In this document: positions 51,694 through 61,589 of the stretch, piece by piece
Position numbering within the stretch: the stretch's first letter is position 1
Layout of the letters: the number at the start of each line of letters is the position of its first letter
The notes under the pieces: model-generated
Database searches by the model: none
Told to the model about the DNA's origin: nothing
What the model saw: the letters and a program-made list of their open reading frames with translations, nothing else
DNA from: an uncultured Clostridia bacterium
GTDB taxonomy: Bacteria > Bacillota > Clostridia > Oscillospirales > CAG-272
Assembly: GCA_947631765.1 (NCBI GenBank)
Contig: CANRMP010000002.1
Location: forward strand, 1-64,000
Length of the DNA stretch: 64,000 bases
Direction of reading: 5' to 3'
Made by a program: the position numbers and the translations under genes

Positions 51694-54666
51694 ATGAATA
51701 TAAATATTCCGCTTACAAACAACAAAGACTACATAGTAATGGGCGTGGATATCGGTTCCACTACCGCGAAAATAGTCGTATTAAAAGACAATAAAATAGT
51801 TTATGAGACCTACGAGAGGCACTTTTCTCAGGTTCGCCAGAAAACTCTCGAAATTCTTGAGCGCACAAAGGCTTTTGCCGACCGTCCGGTAAAGCTTGCA
51901 ATTTCGGGCAGTGCGGGACTGGGACTTGCAAGAGAGTGCGGTATTCCCTTTGTTCAGGAGGTATTTGCGACCGCAGAGACTGTAAAGGCGCTTGAGGAGG
52001 ATACATCGGTTGTAATTGAGCTTGGCGGCGAGGATGCGAAGGTCATATTTTTTAAAGGCGGCGCGGACGAGCGAATGAACGGCTCCTGCGCCGGCGGTAC
52101 AGGCGCATTTATTGACCAAATGGCAACTCTCATGGACCTTTCTGTCGATGAAATGGACATTCTTTCGCTCGAAGCGAAAAAAATATATCCCGTAGCTTCA
52201 CGGTGCGGAGTTTTTGCAAAATCGGATATTCAGCCCCTTCTCAATCAGGGCGCCTCAAAATCTGACGTTGCAGCCTCGATTTACGCCGCAGTCGTCAATC
52301 AGACTATAGCGGGGCTTGCTCAAGGGCGAAAAATCGAGGGAAAGGTCATGTTTCTGGGCGGTCCGCTCTCCTTCTGCAAGGGACTTCAAATCGCCTTTGT
52401 AGATGCGCTGCATCTTGGCGAAGAAAACGCAATTTTTCCCGAATACGCAAAGCTTGCGGTTTCGCTCGGCGCCGCTATATACGCCGACAAAGAGAATAAG
52501 GCTTATGACATTGACGAGCTTATTAAAATCGTTCGGGACGCGGCAAACGTCAAGTCGCCGCGCGCCTCTCTGCCCCCTCTTTTTGAAAATCAAGAAGAAT
52601 ACGATGAATTTGTCAAAAGACACGCCAAGGCTTACGCCGGCTTTTGCGATATTTCAAAATACACGGGCGACGCCTATCTCGGAGTTGACTGCGGCTCGAC
52701 CACAACAAAGCTTGTGCTGATAAATTCAAACAACGAAATTCTCTATGAATATTACGATTCAAACAAGGGAAATCCGGTTGAAATCGTAAAAAATCAGCTT
52801 GTTAAAATATACTCGCTCTGCGAAAACCGTATATCTATTAAAGGAAGCGCCGTCACCGGATACGGCGAGGAGCTTATAAAGCACGCCTTTGATTTTGATA
52901 CCGGCATTGTCGAGACAATGGCGCATTACAGGGCGGCAAGCTTCTTTGACCCCGACGTGAATTTCATTTTGGACATCGGCGGTCAGGACATAAAATGCTT
53001 TAAAATCAGAAATCACGCGATAGACAGCATAATGCTCAACGAGGCGTGCTCGAGCGGGTGCGGCTCCTTTATCGAAACCTTCGCAAAGTCAATGGGGTAT
53101 GAAATCGCCGAATTTGCCAATAAGGGGCTGTTTGCCAAAGCGCCTGTCGACCTCGGCTCACGCTGTACCGTCTTTATGAATTCTTCGGTCAAGGAGGCTC
53201 AAAAGGACGGCGCGGGAGTTGAGGACATTTCCGCGGGGCTTTCGATGAGCATTGTAAAAAACGCCATATATAAGGTCATAAGAGCAAACAGCGCCTCTGA
53301 GCTCGGGCAAAATATCGTGGTTCAGGGCGGAACCTTTTACAACAACGCGGTGCTTCGCGCCTTTGAAAAGGAGCTCGGACACAACGTCACAAGACCGAAA
53401 ATCGCGGGACTTATGGGAGCCTTCGGCGCGGCGCTCTACGTCAAAGAAATGGGGCTTTCAAAATCCTCACTTATAAGCGAAATCGACCTTGCATCTTTTT
53501 CCCACACCGCAAAAGCCGCCACCTGCAAGGGCTGTACAAATAACTGCCGACTGACAATAAACACCTTCGGCAACGGAAAAAGGTATATTTCTGGCAACAA
53601 ATGCGAAAAGGGAAGCGGGGAAACCTCTTTGGTTTCAAAAGACCTTCCGAACCTTCACGAGTTCAAGCGAGAAATGTTTGAAGCGCTGATGGCAAACGAA
53701 AAGAAGGACGGCAAACTAAAAATCGGTCTTCCTCTCGGACTCGGTATGTACGAGCTTGCTCCGTTTTGGAAGGCGATCTTTGAAGAGCTCGGCTTTACGG
53801 TAGTTATTTCGGGCTTCGGAAGCCGAAAGCTGTATTCAAAGGGGCAGTACAGCATACCCTCTGACACCGCCTGCTATCCCGCAAAGCTGATGCACGGGCA
53901 TATTGAAACGCTTGTCGAAAAACAGGTTGACGCGATATTTTATCCCTGCCTTACATATAATTTTGACGAAAAGGACACCGACAATCATTACAACTGTCCG
54001 GTCGTCGCCTATTATTCCGAGCTTCTTTATTCAAATTCCGACTGCATGAAAAAAACCAAATTTCTTTACCCGTATCTCAATATCAACAACCCTAAAGAGC
54101 TTACAGTCGAGCTTGATATGCTGATAAAGGAAAATTTCGGGAAGGATTTCTGCACTCAAAAGGATGTGCGCCGCGCGGTAAGCGCCGGGTACTCCGCTTA
54201 TAACGAATGGATGGCAAAAATTTATGCAGAAGGAAAGCGAGCGATAGAGTATGCAAGGCAAAATTGCAAAAAGATTATGATTCTTGCCGGCAGACCCTAT
54301 CATATTGACCCCGAAATAGGTCACGGAATTGACAAGCTTGCCTCACAGCTCGGGTTTGTTGTGGTAAGCGAGGATTCGGTTTCAATGCTTACCGAGCCCT
54401 GCTCGGTCGACGTGCTCAATCAGTGGACCTACCATTCAAGAATATACAACTGTGCAAAATACGCCGTTCTTCATCCCGACACACAGCTTGTTCAGCTTGT
54501 ATCCTTCGGCTGTGGGCTTGACGCCATAACCACCGACGAAACAAGAGCGATACTGGAGGAGGGCAAAAAGCTGTACACACAGATAAAAATCGATGAAATA
54601 ACCAATCTCGGAGCCGTCAAGATTCGCCTTCTCAGTCTTCTTGGCGCAATTGAGAGCGGGCGGTAA
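51694..54666 (+). CDS. Acyl-CoA dehydratase-type activase, PlsA-like (predicted plasmalogen synthase subunit)
   Basis: 990 residues with two tandem BcrAD/BadFG ATPase domains. The first begins VMGVDIGSTTAKIVVL and has NGSCAGGTGAFIDQMA with cluster-binding Cys; the second begins YLGVDCGSTTTKLVLI with NEACSSGCGSFIETFA. A Cys-rich stretch CKGCTNNCRL precedes a DUF2229/CoA-dehydratase-like C-domain (SIPSDTACYPAKLMHGH). These activases inject electrons at low potential. A protein of this plan, with a smaller partner, makes plasmalogens in Clostridium perfringens (plsA-plsR, as I recall). The next gene is that partner by length and sequence type. Iron-sulfur dependent, so anaerobic. A DegV fatty-acid-binding protein follows, supporting a lipid role. 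Confidence 0.82.
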   Translation: MNINIPLTNNKDYIVMGVDIGSTTAKIVVLKDNKIVYETYERHFSQVRQKTLEILERTKAFADRPVKLAISGSAGLGLARECGIPFVQEVFATAETVKALEEDTSVVIELGGEDAKVIFFKGGADERMNGSCAGGTGAFIDQMATLMDLSVDEMDILSLEAKKIYPVASRCGVFAKSDIQPLLNQGASKSDVAASIYAAVVNQTIAGLAQGRKIEGKVMFLGGPLSFCKGLQIAFVDALHLGEENAIFPEYAKLAVSLGAAIYADKENKAYDIDELIKIVRDAANVKSPRASLPPLFENQEEYDEFVKRHAKAYAGFCDISKYTGDAYLGVDCGSTTTKLVLINSNNEILYEYYDSNKGNPVEIVKNQLVKIYSLCENRISIKGSAVTGYGEELIKHAFDFDTGIVETMAHYRAASFFDPDVNFILDIGGQDIKCFKIRNHAIDSIMLNEACSSGCGSFIETFAKSMGYEIAEFANKGLFAKAPVDLGSRCTVFMNSSVKEAQKDGAGVEDISAGLSMSIVKNAIYKVIRANSASELGQNIVVQGGTFYNNAVLRAFEKELGHNVTRPKIAGLMGAFGAALYVKEMGLSKSSLISEIDLASFSHTAKAATCKGCTNNCRLTINTFGNGKRYISGNKCEKGSGETSLVSKDLPNLHEFKREMFEALMANEKKDGKLKIGLPLGLGMYELAPFWKAIFEELGFTVVISGFGSRKLYSKGQYSIPSDTACYPAKLMHGHIETLVEKQVDAIFYPCLTYNFDEKDTDNHYNCPVVAYYSELLYSNSDCMKKTKFLYPYLNINNPKELTVELDMLIKENFGKDFCTQKDVRRAVSAGYSAYNEWMAKIYAEGKRAIEYARQNCKKIMILAGRPYHIDPEIGHGIDKLASQLGFVVVSEDSVSMLTEPCSVDVLNQWTYHSRIYNCAKYAVLHPDTQLVQLVSFGCGLDAITTDETRAILEEGKKLYTQIKIDEITNLGAVKIRLLSLLGAIESGR

Positions 54667-54699
54667 GTTTTTGCCGTTATCTGAAAGGAAATATAAATA

Positions 54700-55971
54700 A
54701 TGAGCCAAAGAGTAAAACGTGTCGTTTTCACGAAGGAAATGAAAAAGGAATACACGATACTCGTTCCCACAATGCTTCCGATGCATTTTGAAATAATATG
54801 CAGGATTCTCAACAAAAACGGTTATAAAGCCGAAATACTCAAAAATTCGGGCGATCATATCAAAAAGCTTGGGCTTCAATATGTACACAACGATACCTGT
54901 TATCCCGCGCTTATCGTTATAGGTCAGTTCCTTGACGCCCTGAACAGCGGAAAATACGACTTAAAAAAGGTCGCACTGCTCATAACCCAGACGGGCGGAG
55001 GCTGTCGCGCTTCAAACTATCTCTCCCTCCTTCGAAAAGCGCTTGCAAAGGCGGGATATGATTACATACCTGTAATATCGCTTAATTTTGTGGGAATGGA
55101 GGACTCCCCGGGCTTTAAGCTCACCCTGCCTTTACTTCAAAAGATGCTGTACGCCGTGATATTCGGCGATCTTCTCATGCTCCTTTTAAATCAGTGCAGG
55201 TCATATGAAAAGGTCGCGGGGGAAAGCCGAAAAAAGGCGGATATTTGGACTGAAAGACTTGCAAAAATGCTTTCGGAAGGCTTTGTTTCATACTCCGAGG
55301 TCAAAAAAACCTATGTTGAAATTCTAAAGGATTTTGAGTCGGTTGAGCGTACAAAAGAAGAAAAAATCAGAGTCGGAATAGTGGGAGAAATATTTGTGAA
55401 ATTCTCGCCGCTCGGCAATAACAACCTTGAGGACTTTCTTGTAAGCGAGGACGTCGAGGTAGTAATGCCCGGACTGCTTGACTTTTTGCTTTATTGCGTA
55501 TATAATACAATTGTTGACACAAAGCTTTACGGGCTACATAAATTAAAGGCTGTCGGCGCCTCTGTGCTTGACAAATATATTGTCGGCAAGCAGAAAGACC
55601 TTATTGAGATAATAAAGCAAAACAGCAGCTTCAGACCGATGACCGCCTTTGACCACACAAGAACGCTTACAAAAGGGTATATAGGGCTCGGAGCGAAGAT
55701 GGGCGAAGGCTGGCTGCTTACCGCAGAAATGCTTGAGCTTGTAGAGCAGGGGGTCAACAACATAGTGTGCGCACAGCCTTTCGGATGCCTTCCCAACCAT
55801 ATAATGGGCAAGGGAATGATGAAGCCGATTAAGGAAAGGCATGAGGGAGTCAGTATTGTCGCCATCGACTACGACCCGGGAGCCACGCGCATAAATCAGG
55901 AAAACCGAATAAAGCTGATGCTTGCTAACGCCAAGGCGGCAAAAAGTCCCGCTAACGTCGGCGCGGTTTAA
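54700..55971 (+). CDS. 2-hydroxyacyl-CoA dehydratase-like partner, PlsR-like
   Basis: 423 residues resembling the reductase/dehydratase part that is fused to the activase in many Clostridia. HNDTCYPALIVIGQFLDAL and TQTGGGCRASNYLSLLRKAL supply the probable cluster Cys; later CAQPFGCLPNHIMGKGMMK has two more. A 33-base gap with AAAGGA separates it from the activase gene. In the plasmalogen hypothesis it reduces an ester to a vinyl ether with electrons from the activase. The gene end is ordinary and no fusion remnant is seen, so the split is functional. Confidence 0.8.
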   Translation: MSQRVKRVVFTKEMKKEYTILVPTMLPMHFEIICRILNKNGYKAEILKNSGDHIKKLGLQYVHNDTCYPALIVIGQFLDALNSGKYDLKKVALLITQTGGGCRASNYLSLLRKALAKAGYDYIPVISLNFVGMEDSPGFKLTLPLLQKMLYAVIFGDLLMLLLNQCRSYEKVAGESRKKADIWTERLAKMLSEGFVSYSEVKKTYVEILKDFESVERTKEEKIRVGIVGEIFVKFSPLGNNNLEDFLVSEDVEVVMPGLLDFLLYCVYNTIVDTKLYGLHKLKAVGASVLDKYIVGKQKDLIEIIKQNSSFRPMTAFDHTRTLTKGYIGLGAKMGEGWLLTAEMLELVEQGVNNIVCAQPFGCLPNHIMGKGMMKPIKERHEGVSIVAIDYDPGATRINQENRIKLMLANAKAAKSPANVGAV

Positions 55972-56007
55972 GTCAATTTGTAATTCACCGAGAGGATAAT
56001 AACGGCT

Positions 56008-56883
56008 ATGGAAAAAATAAAATTTATCACTGATTCGGCAAGCGATATATCCCTTGAAGACGAAAAGGAGTATGGAATAACCGTGCTTAACTACAAAATA
56101 ACCGTGGGGGATAAGGGCTATGTCAGCAGAATAGACGTAAGCAACAGGCAGTATTACGATATACTTGCCGCAAGTCCGGAGATACCCAAAACCTCGCAGA
56201 TTTTCACTCACGAGTTTGTCGACCTGTTTGAAGATATCTACAGTCAGGGGTACACTCATGTTATAATGACGCTGATAAACAGAGAGGCCTCCGCAACATT
56301 CTCTAACGCCGAAACAGCGATAAGCGACTTTTACTCCGACCATCCCGAGGCAAGACAGCGCATGGAAATAAAGCTTATCGACAGCAGAAACTACACTTAC
56401 GGATACGGCTATCCCGTAATCGAGGGAGTGAAAATGGCTGACAGAGGCATGTCCTATGATGAAATCGTAAAGTTTATAGAGGACTGGCTAAAACACCTTG
56501 TAATTTATTTTGTCCCCTACACCCTAAAGTACGCCAAAAAATCCGGCAGAATACCCGGAGCCGTTGCAGTGGTTGGCGAAGCGCTCGGAATAAAGCCTAT
56601 TATGCGAATATACGACCATGTTATTGCAAATTCGGTTATGGCGCGGGGCGAAAAAAGAGTCGTGCCCACCCTTGTCGATAAGACTATGAGCGAAATAATT
56701 GAGGGCACGCCTTACATAACTCTTTACGGCTGTGAGGATAAGGACGGCGATGCTATTACCAAGGCAATGACCGAGGCTGTCGGCTATCCTCCCGAAAAAT
56801 GCGTGCAGATAGGTCCCATTATCTCCTCCCATTCGGGACCGAGAGTTGCGGGAGTTGTTTTCCAGTCGAAATTTGCAAAATAA
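56008..56883 (+). CDS. DegV family fatty-acid-binding protein
   Basis: 291 residues of the DegV/FakB family that presents fatty acids to a kinase for phospholipid synthesis. FITDSASDIS near the start and TSQIFTHEFVDLFE hold binding residues. Later LKYAKKSGRIPGAVAVVGEALGIKPI and SSHSGPRVAGVVFQ are the second domain's marks. No kinase gene is in the window. Thirty-six bases after the PlsR-like gene, so likely cotranscribed and a lipid link. Confidence 0.93.
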   Translation: MEKIKFITDSASDISLEDEKEYGITVLNYKITVGDKGYVSRIDVSNRQYYDILAASPEIPKTSQIFTHEFVDLFEDIYSQGYTHVIMTLINREASATFSNAETAISDFYSDHPEARQRMEIKLIDSRNYTYGYGYPVIEGVKMADRGMSYDEIVKFIEDWLKHLVIYFVPYTLKYAKKSGRIPGAVAVVGEALGIKPIMRIYDHVIANSVMARGEKRVVPTLVDKTMSEIIEGTPYITLYGCEDKDGDAITKAMTEAVGYPPEKCVQIGPIISSHSGPRVAGVVFQSKFAK

Positions 56884-56900
56884 ATATTTTAATTATGCTT

Positions 56901-56939
56901 TTTTCTCCCGTCAGGACGAAGACGGGAGAAAACTTTATT
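56901..56939 (+). terminator. Terminator of the lipid-related operon
   Basis: TTTTCTCCCGTC (56901-56912) pairs with GACGGGAGAAAA (56921-56932), then CTTTATT. Confidence 0.85.
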
Positions 56940-56946
56940 CGTTTTA

Positions 56947-56975
56947 TTGACAAAAAGTATATAAAGGTGTAAAAT
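56947..56975 (+). promoter_or_regulatory. Promoter of the large tail-anchored protein and pro genes
   Basis: TTGACA at 56947-56952, 17-base spacer, TAAAAT at 56970-56975. No second strong promoter is seen before proB, so the pro genes may share it. Confidence 0.7.
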
Positions 56976-57069
56976 AAAAAGAAAAGGTATAAAACGCACC
57001 GGCTTTTTGAGTGTTTTTGACAAAACAGAGCACAAAATAATTTTTAAATAAAGAAAGTTTGGTAGTCAC

Positions 57070-59505
57070 ATGAAATTTGTCTACAATATCAGCCAAAAAA
57101 GGATAACAAGTCCCGAAAATTCACAAAGCGCCGTACAGCTTGCAGCAAAAATTCTCTCGCTTTTTCCCGAGGACTGCGGCGAGTATCCAGTCTATGCTGT
57201 AAGCTTCGACAAAGAAAATAATATAATGTACAAGGCGTGCGCCGACAAAAAGCATGAAAAACTGAGCGTCGTTACGGCGCACCCCGAAAACACCGAGTGT
57301 ATTTTCGAGCTGCTTGCCGCCGAGTGCCCCGAAATATCGGGAAGTGCAAATTCTTCAAACGAGGGGATAACACTAAGCCGCGGGGCAATAAGAGCCGCGC
57401 TAAAGCGCATTTACTCAAAAAAATCGGCGGTGATTTCAGTTCCCGATACCTGCGCCGAAAATCCTTTGATTTTTGAAAATATAGCGGGGCAAATTTACAG
57501 ATATCTTGACATAGGCACAGCGCTTAAAATTGTATTCGGCGTGAATTTTATGCCCGCAAAAGACGAAAAAGAAGGAGTATACATTCTGCCAGAGAGAAAA
57601 ATCCCACCCGAATCTGAGAGCTTTAAATACAATCTTGCTTTTTCGGTAAACGGAGAAACTGAGCTTGATACATTTGTCGACTATCTGATAGATTCCGAAA
57701 TTGAAAGCCGTAGAGCGCTGCTTTCGGTTATTTCAAAGTATAAAGACTATGTCGAGGACCAAAAAACGCCACGTGAAATTCAGATCTACAAGGCGTTTGT
57801 CGAGGGGGACGAAAAACTGCTTTTTGATACCGTTCATTCCTACTGCGTGGAGTGCTCAAAAGAAGGTAAAACACCGATAATTGAAGAAGGCATCAAAGCG
57901 CTGCTTGCTCAAAACATACGCGAGCGCACGATTTTAAAGCTAATTTATGAGGGCTATGAAAATTGCAGCTTTGAAGAGCTGCTTACAAAAAATGCCGCAG
58001 AGACTGCGTTTTGCTCTTCTTTTCGTGAGGTCGGAGACCTATTTTCGGGAGACAACGCCGAAAGCTACAGCATAAGCCTTGCCTCGTTTCTTACAAATAA
58101 GGCCGAAAACGAGGAGAAATACGACCGCTATTCGCTTATTGACAACGAAATTAAAAAGACAGACAGGCTCTTTTTGAAGGCAGAAAACCCGATAGAGTTT
58201 TCGATGATAGGAGCGTACAGGCGCGTGCTTGTAACACTTTTAAAGCGGGCCGAGGATATTGTCGGAGAAATTGAAGAGCCGAGTGAAGATAAGAAGGACG
58301 TTGAAGCGCCCGCAAATGCCGGAGACGAGGTCGAAACCGACAAGGATATTTCTTTTGTCGAAAAGGTAAAATCGCTTTCGCTTATGACAAGGGACAATTA
58401 TCTTGATATGTATTACAATCTTTTCGGCTCGGATTATCTCAACGACCTCATGGGGCTTGAGGAAAAGAGCGAGGACGATGGACTTTTAAGGGAGCTTTAC
58501 ACCGACAGACTATTGGCAATTTTTCGCTCATATAAGGATTATAAAAGGGCAATTAACGAGTGCGACAGGCTGAAAGAGAACCCGCCGCTAAGGCTTCTTG
58601 CCAAAATTAAATACACCGAAACCATGTGCATAGCCCTTGAAAATTCCGACTCCGATGGTATAGCCGGCGTAATTTCTGAATTTGACCCCGAAAAGGACGA
58701 CCCGTTTGCCTTTTACTCTCTCTTTTACAGAAGACTGATAAAAATTGCCGAGGATGAGGGCTCTTGCGAGTTTATGAGCGCTCTTGAAAGAGTATGCAAG
58801 GACCAAAAGCTCTCAGCCCTTATTCTTGCGGCAAGGGTCAAAGCCTCAGATTCTCTTGACCCCGAGCAAAGAAAAAGAGATATAGATAAGCTGGTTTCCT
58901 GCTTTGAGCTTGTCAAAGAGTATATCGGTTCCGATATAATATTCGACTTTTGCGAAGGCGGCGAAAAGTATTTCGGCATAAGTCTTGAAAATTATATTTC
59001 GGCCGTCAGGGGAAATAATACTCAAAAGGTCCGGGAGGCGGCTGAAAAAAGCGCCGATTTTAATAATTTTCTTGCCATTATGGGCGTTTCGGGCTATGAG
59101 ATAAAAAAGAGTCTTATAACCCTCAAAGACAATAATTACGAAAATGAAGAAAAGAAAGAAAAGCCGCTCAAAAAGGACTATGACGTGATTTTTATCGACT
59201 CTTCGCAAAAAAAGCAAGGCGAATCAAAGAAGGATGCGCGTATTACCGCAGAGATTGTAAAAAGCCGAGGAGAACGCAGACAGTTACCCGAGAATGAGGA
59301 GCAAAAAACCCCCGCAAAAGAGCCTGCAAAGACCACTTCAAAAGAGTCCTTGCAAGAGGAACAGAATGAAAATATCGGCATGACTATAAGCACTTCGGGC
59401 TTTTCAAACGACGGACATCCGGAGCTAATGAAAATAGGGATTGCCGCGCTTTCGGTTTTAACGGCGCTTGCAATAATTCTCTTTATTATTTTTTTTAACG
59501 GCTGA
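57070..59505 (+). CDS. Large protein of unknown function with a C-terminal TM anchor
   Basis: 811 residues that I do not recognise. The N-terminal 250 are mixed alpha/beta (MKFVYNISQKRITSPENSQ at the start). The middle (about 250-690) is mostly helical and acidic. A charged linker follows (about 700-785, rich in Lys, Glu, Gln), then a single TM helix at the very end (IGIAALSVLTALAIILFIIFF). With only a short tail after the helix it is tail-anchored, most of it cytoplasmic. No signal peptide. It lies 25 bases before proB, and the only promoter seen is its own. It may be a scaffold or GTPase-associated factor, but nothing in the sequence proves that. Confidence 0.6.
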   Translation: MKFVYNISQKRITSPENSQSAVQLAAKILSLFPEDCGEYPVYAVSFDKENNIMYKACADKKHEKLSVVTAHPENTECIFELLAAECPEISGSANSSNEGITLSRGAIRAALKRIYSKKSAVISVPDTCAENPLIFENIAGQIYRYLDIGTALKIVFGVNFMPAKDEKEGVYILPERKIPPESESFKYNLAFSVNGETELDTFVDYLIDSEIESRRALLSVISKYKDYVEDQKTPREIQIYKAFVEGDEKLLFDTVHSYCVECSKEGKTPIIEEGIKALLAQNIRERTILKLIYEGYENCSFEELLTKNAAETAFCSSFREVGDLFSGDNAESYSISLASFLTNKAENEEKYDRYSLIDNEIKKTDRLFLKAENPIEFSMIGAYRRVLVTLLKRAEDIVGEIEEPSEDKKDVEAPANAGDEVETDKDISFVEKVKSLSLMTRDNYLDMYYNLFGSDYLNDLMGLEEKSEDDGLLRELYTDRLLAIFRSYKDYKRAINECDRLKENPPLRLLAKIKYTETMCIALENSDSDGIAGVISEFDPEKDDPFAFYSLFYRRLIKIAEDEGSCEFMSALERVCKDQKLSALILAARVKASDSLDPEQRKRDIDKLVSCFELVKEYIGSDIIFDFCEGGEKYFGISLENYISAVRGNNTQKVREAAEKSADFNNFLAIMGVSGYEIKKSLITLKDNNYENEEKKEKPLKKDYDVIFIDSSQKKQGESKKDARITAEIVKSRGERRQLPENEEQKTPAKEPAKTTSKESLQEEQNENIGMTISTSGFSNDGHPELMKIGIAALSVLTALAIILFIIFFNG

Positions 59506-59530
59506 ATGAAAGGAATTTTTTATCAAAGTT

Positions 59531-60301
59531 ATGAGAATAGTAATAAAAGTGGGAACCTCAACGCTTACTCACACTACCGGTATGCTCAATATTCGTCGCG
59601 TTGAGAAGCTTTGCAAGGTGATAAGCGACCTTAAAAATTGCGGAAATGAAATCCTGCTTGTCTCCTCGGGAGCCATAGGAATGGGGGTAGGGAAGCTCTC
59701 TCTCAAAGGGCGCCCGAGCGACATTCCGACAAAGCAAGCGGCGGCGGCAGTCGGGCAGTGTGAGCTTATGTATACCTATGATCGCCTTTTTTCCGAGTAC
59801 CGCCACACCGTGGCGCAAATACTCCTTACCGCCTCGGATTTTCAAAATGACGAAAGAAGGGCAAATTTTCACAACACAATGACAAGACTGCTTGAGCTCG
59901 GCGCTATTCCGGTTATCAACGAAAACGACAGCGTTGCGACCGAGGAAATAGAAATCGGCGACAACGACACCTTAGCCGCAATGGTTGCAACAAGCGTCGG
60001 AGCAGATCTTCTTGTCCTTCTCACCGACATCGACGGGCTTTACACAAGCGACCCCAAAAACAACCCGGGCGCAAAGCTTATTCGAAAAGTCGAAAAAATC
60101 GACGATTATATAATGTCGCTCGGAGGTGAAAAGGGCTCGGAGCTTTCTACCGGCGGAATGCACACAAAGCTTCGCGCCGCAAAAATCGCCGTGGCAGAGG
60201 GTACCGAAACGGTAATTGCAAACAGCGACAACCCCGACGTGCTGTACGATATTGCGGAAGGGCGTGAGGTAGGAACAAGATTTATTGTTTGTAAGGATTA
60301 A
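59531..60301 (+). CDS. proB: Glutamate 5-kinase
   Basis: 256 residues, first step of proline synthesis from glutamate. MRIVIKVGTSTLTH is the nucleotide-binding start, LVSSGAIGMGVGKL, AAAAVGQCELMYTYD, ENDSVATEEIEIGDNDTLAA and TDIDGLYTSDPK follow. It lacks the C-terminal PUA domain found in the longer form, which is normal for some Firmicutes. AAAGGAA lies 15 bases before the ATG, a long spacing. Confidence 0.95.
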   Translation: MRIVIKVGTSTLTHTTGMLNIRRVEKLCKVISDLKNCGNEILLVSSGAIGMGVGKLSLKGRPSDIPTKQAAAAVGQCELMYTYDRLFSEYRHTVAQILLTASDFQNDERRANFHNTMTRLLELGAIPVINENDSVATEEIEIGDNDTLAAMVATSVGADLLVLLTDIDGLYTSDPKNNPGAKLIRKVEKIDDYIMSLGGEKGSELSTGGMHTKLRAAKIAVAEGTETVIANSDNPDVLYDIAEGREVGTRFIVCKD

Positions 60302-60306
60302 GCAAA

Positions 60307-61569
60307 ATGGAAATATCAACGCACGAGATAATGAAAAGAGCGGCTCTTGTCAAAAGAGAAATTGCCCTTGCGGACAGCGGCCTAAAAAACCGGGCGCTTT
60401 GCCTTATGGCAGACTGCCTTATAGAGGACTGCGATAAAATTCTTGAAGCAAACCGAAAGGACGCCGAGGAGGCGTACGGGAAAATGTCCTCTGTAATGAT
60501 TGACCGAATGCTTCTTGACAAAAGTCGGGTTGAGGCAATGGCGGAGGGAATTATTCAGGTGACAAAATTAAACGACCCCGTGGGTCGGATTATCTCCCGC
60601 TCCGAGCGCCCAAACGGTCTGCTTATTGACAAGGTGAGCGTACCTCTCGGTGTTATTGCAATAATCTATGAGAGCCGCCCTAACGTCACCTCAGACGCCG
60701 CCTCGCTTGCAATAAAGTCGGGCAACGCAGTAATACTGCGAAGCGGAAAAGAGGCGTGGCGCTCCTCAAATGAAATTGCAAGCTCGCTTCGCCGCGGACT
60801 TGAAGCGGCGGGTCTTCCAAAGGACTGCATACAGCTTATAAGCGACACCAGCCGCGAGAGCTCATACGAGCTTATGAACGGGGTGGGGTATATTGACCTG
60901 CTTATCCCGCGAGGCGGCGCGGGGCTTATTCGCGCCTGCGTTGAAAACGCAAAGGTGCCATGTATTCAGACCGGCACCGGAATATGCCATATCTATGTCG
61001 ATAAATACGCCGATATCGACAAGGCGTTAAGTATTGTCGATAACGCCAAAACAAGCCGTCCCTCGGTTTGCAACGCCGCAGAGGTCTGCCTTGTGCATCG
61101 GGATATCGCCGAAACATTTCTGCCAAAGCTCAAAAAAAGACTGGTTTATGACAGAATTAAAGAGGAGAAAATTCCGGTGGAGCTTAGAGGTGACGAAAGC
61201 TGTGCAAAAATAATCGACATTAAGCCGGCGGGAGAAAAGGACTACGACACCGAGTTTCTTGACTATATTTTGGCGCTCAAAATCGTCTCTGACGAAAAAG
61301 AGGCAATAGAACACATATGCGCCCATTCAACCGGTCATTCCGAGGCAATTGTAACCGAAAATGAGCAGTGCGCGCGCCTTTTTACAAGCGCCATTGACAG
61401 TGCGGCGGTGTACGTCAATTCTTCAACGCGCTTTACGGACGGCGGCGAGTTCGGCTTCGGGTGCGAAATCGGAATTTCAACCCAAAAGCTTCACGCAAGA
61501 GGTCCTATGGGACTTTCGGAACTTACCTCATACAAATATATAATACACGGAAACGGTCAGATAAGATAA
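60307..61569 (+). CDS. proA: Glutamate-5-semialdehyde dehydrogenase
   Basis: 420 residues, reducing glutamyl-5-phosphate with NADPH. SRSERPNGLLIDKVSVPLG and ESRPNVTSDAASLAIKSGNA bind the nucleotide; SVCNAAEVCLVHRD holds the catalytic Cys. FTDGGEFGFGCEIGISTQKLHARGPMG is near the end, shown in two parts here: FTDGGEFGFGCEIG and ISTQKLHARGPMG. It begins five bases after proB, so they are translated together. Confidence 0.95.
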   Translation: MEISTHEIMKRAALVKREIALADSGLKNRALCLMADCLIEDCDKILEANRKDAEEAYGKMSSVMIDRMLLDKSRVEAMAEGIIQVTKLNDPVGRIISRSERPNGLLIDKVSVPLGVIAIIYESRPNVTSDAASLAIKSGNAVILRSGKEAWRSSNEIASSLRRGLEAAGLPKDCIQLISDTSRESSYELMNGVGYIDLLIPRGGAGLIRACVENAKVPCIQTGTGICHIYVDKYADIDKALSIVDNAKTSRPSVCNAAEVCLVHRDIAETFLPKLKKRLVYDRIKEEKIPVELRGDESCAKIIDIKPAGEKDYDTEFLDYILALKIVSDEKEAIEHICAHSTGHSEAIVTENEQCARLFTSAIDSAAVYVNSSTRFTDGGEFGFGCEIGISTQKLHARGPMGLSELTSYKYIIHGNGQIR

Positions 61570-61589
61570 AAAACGAAAGGCAATTGAAA

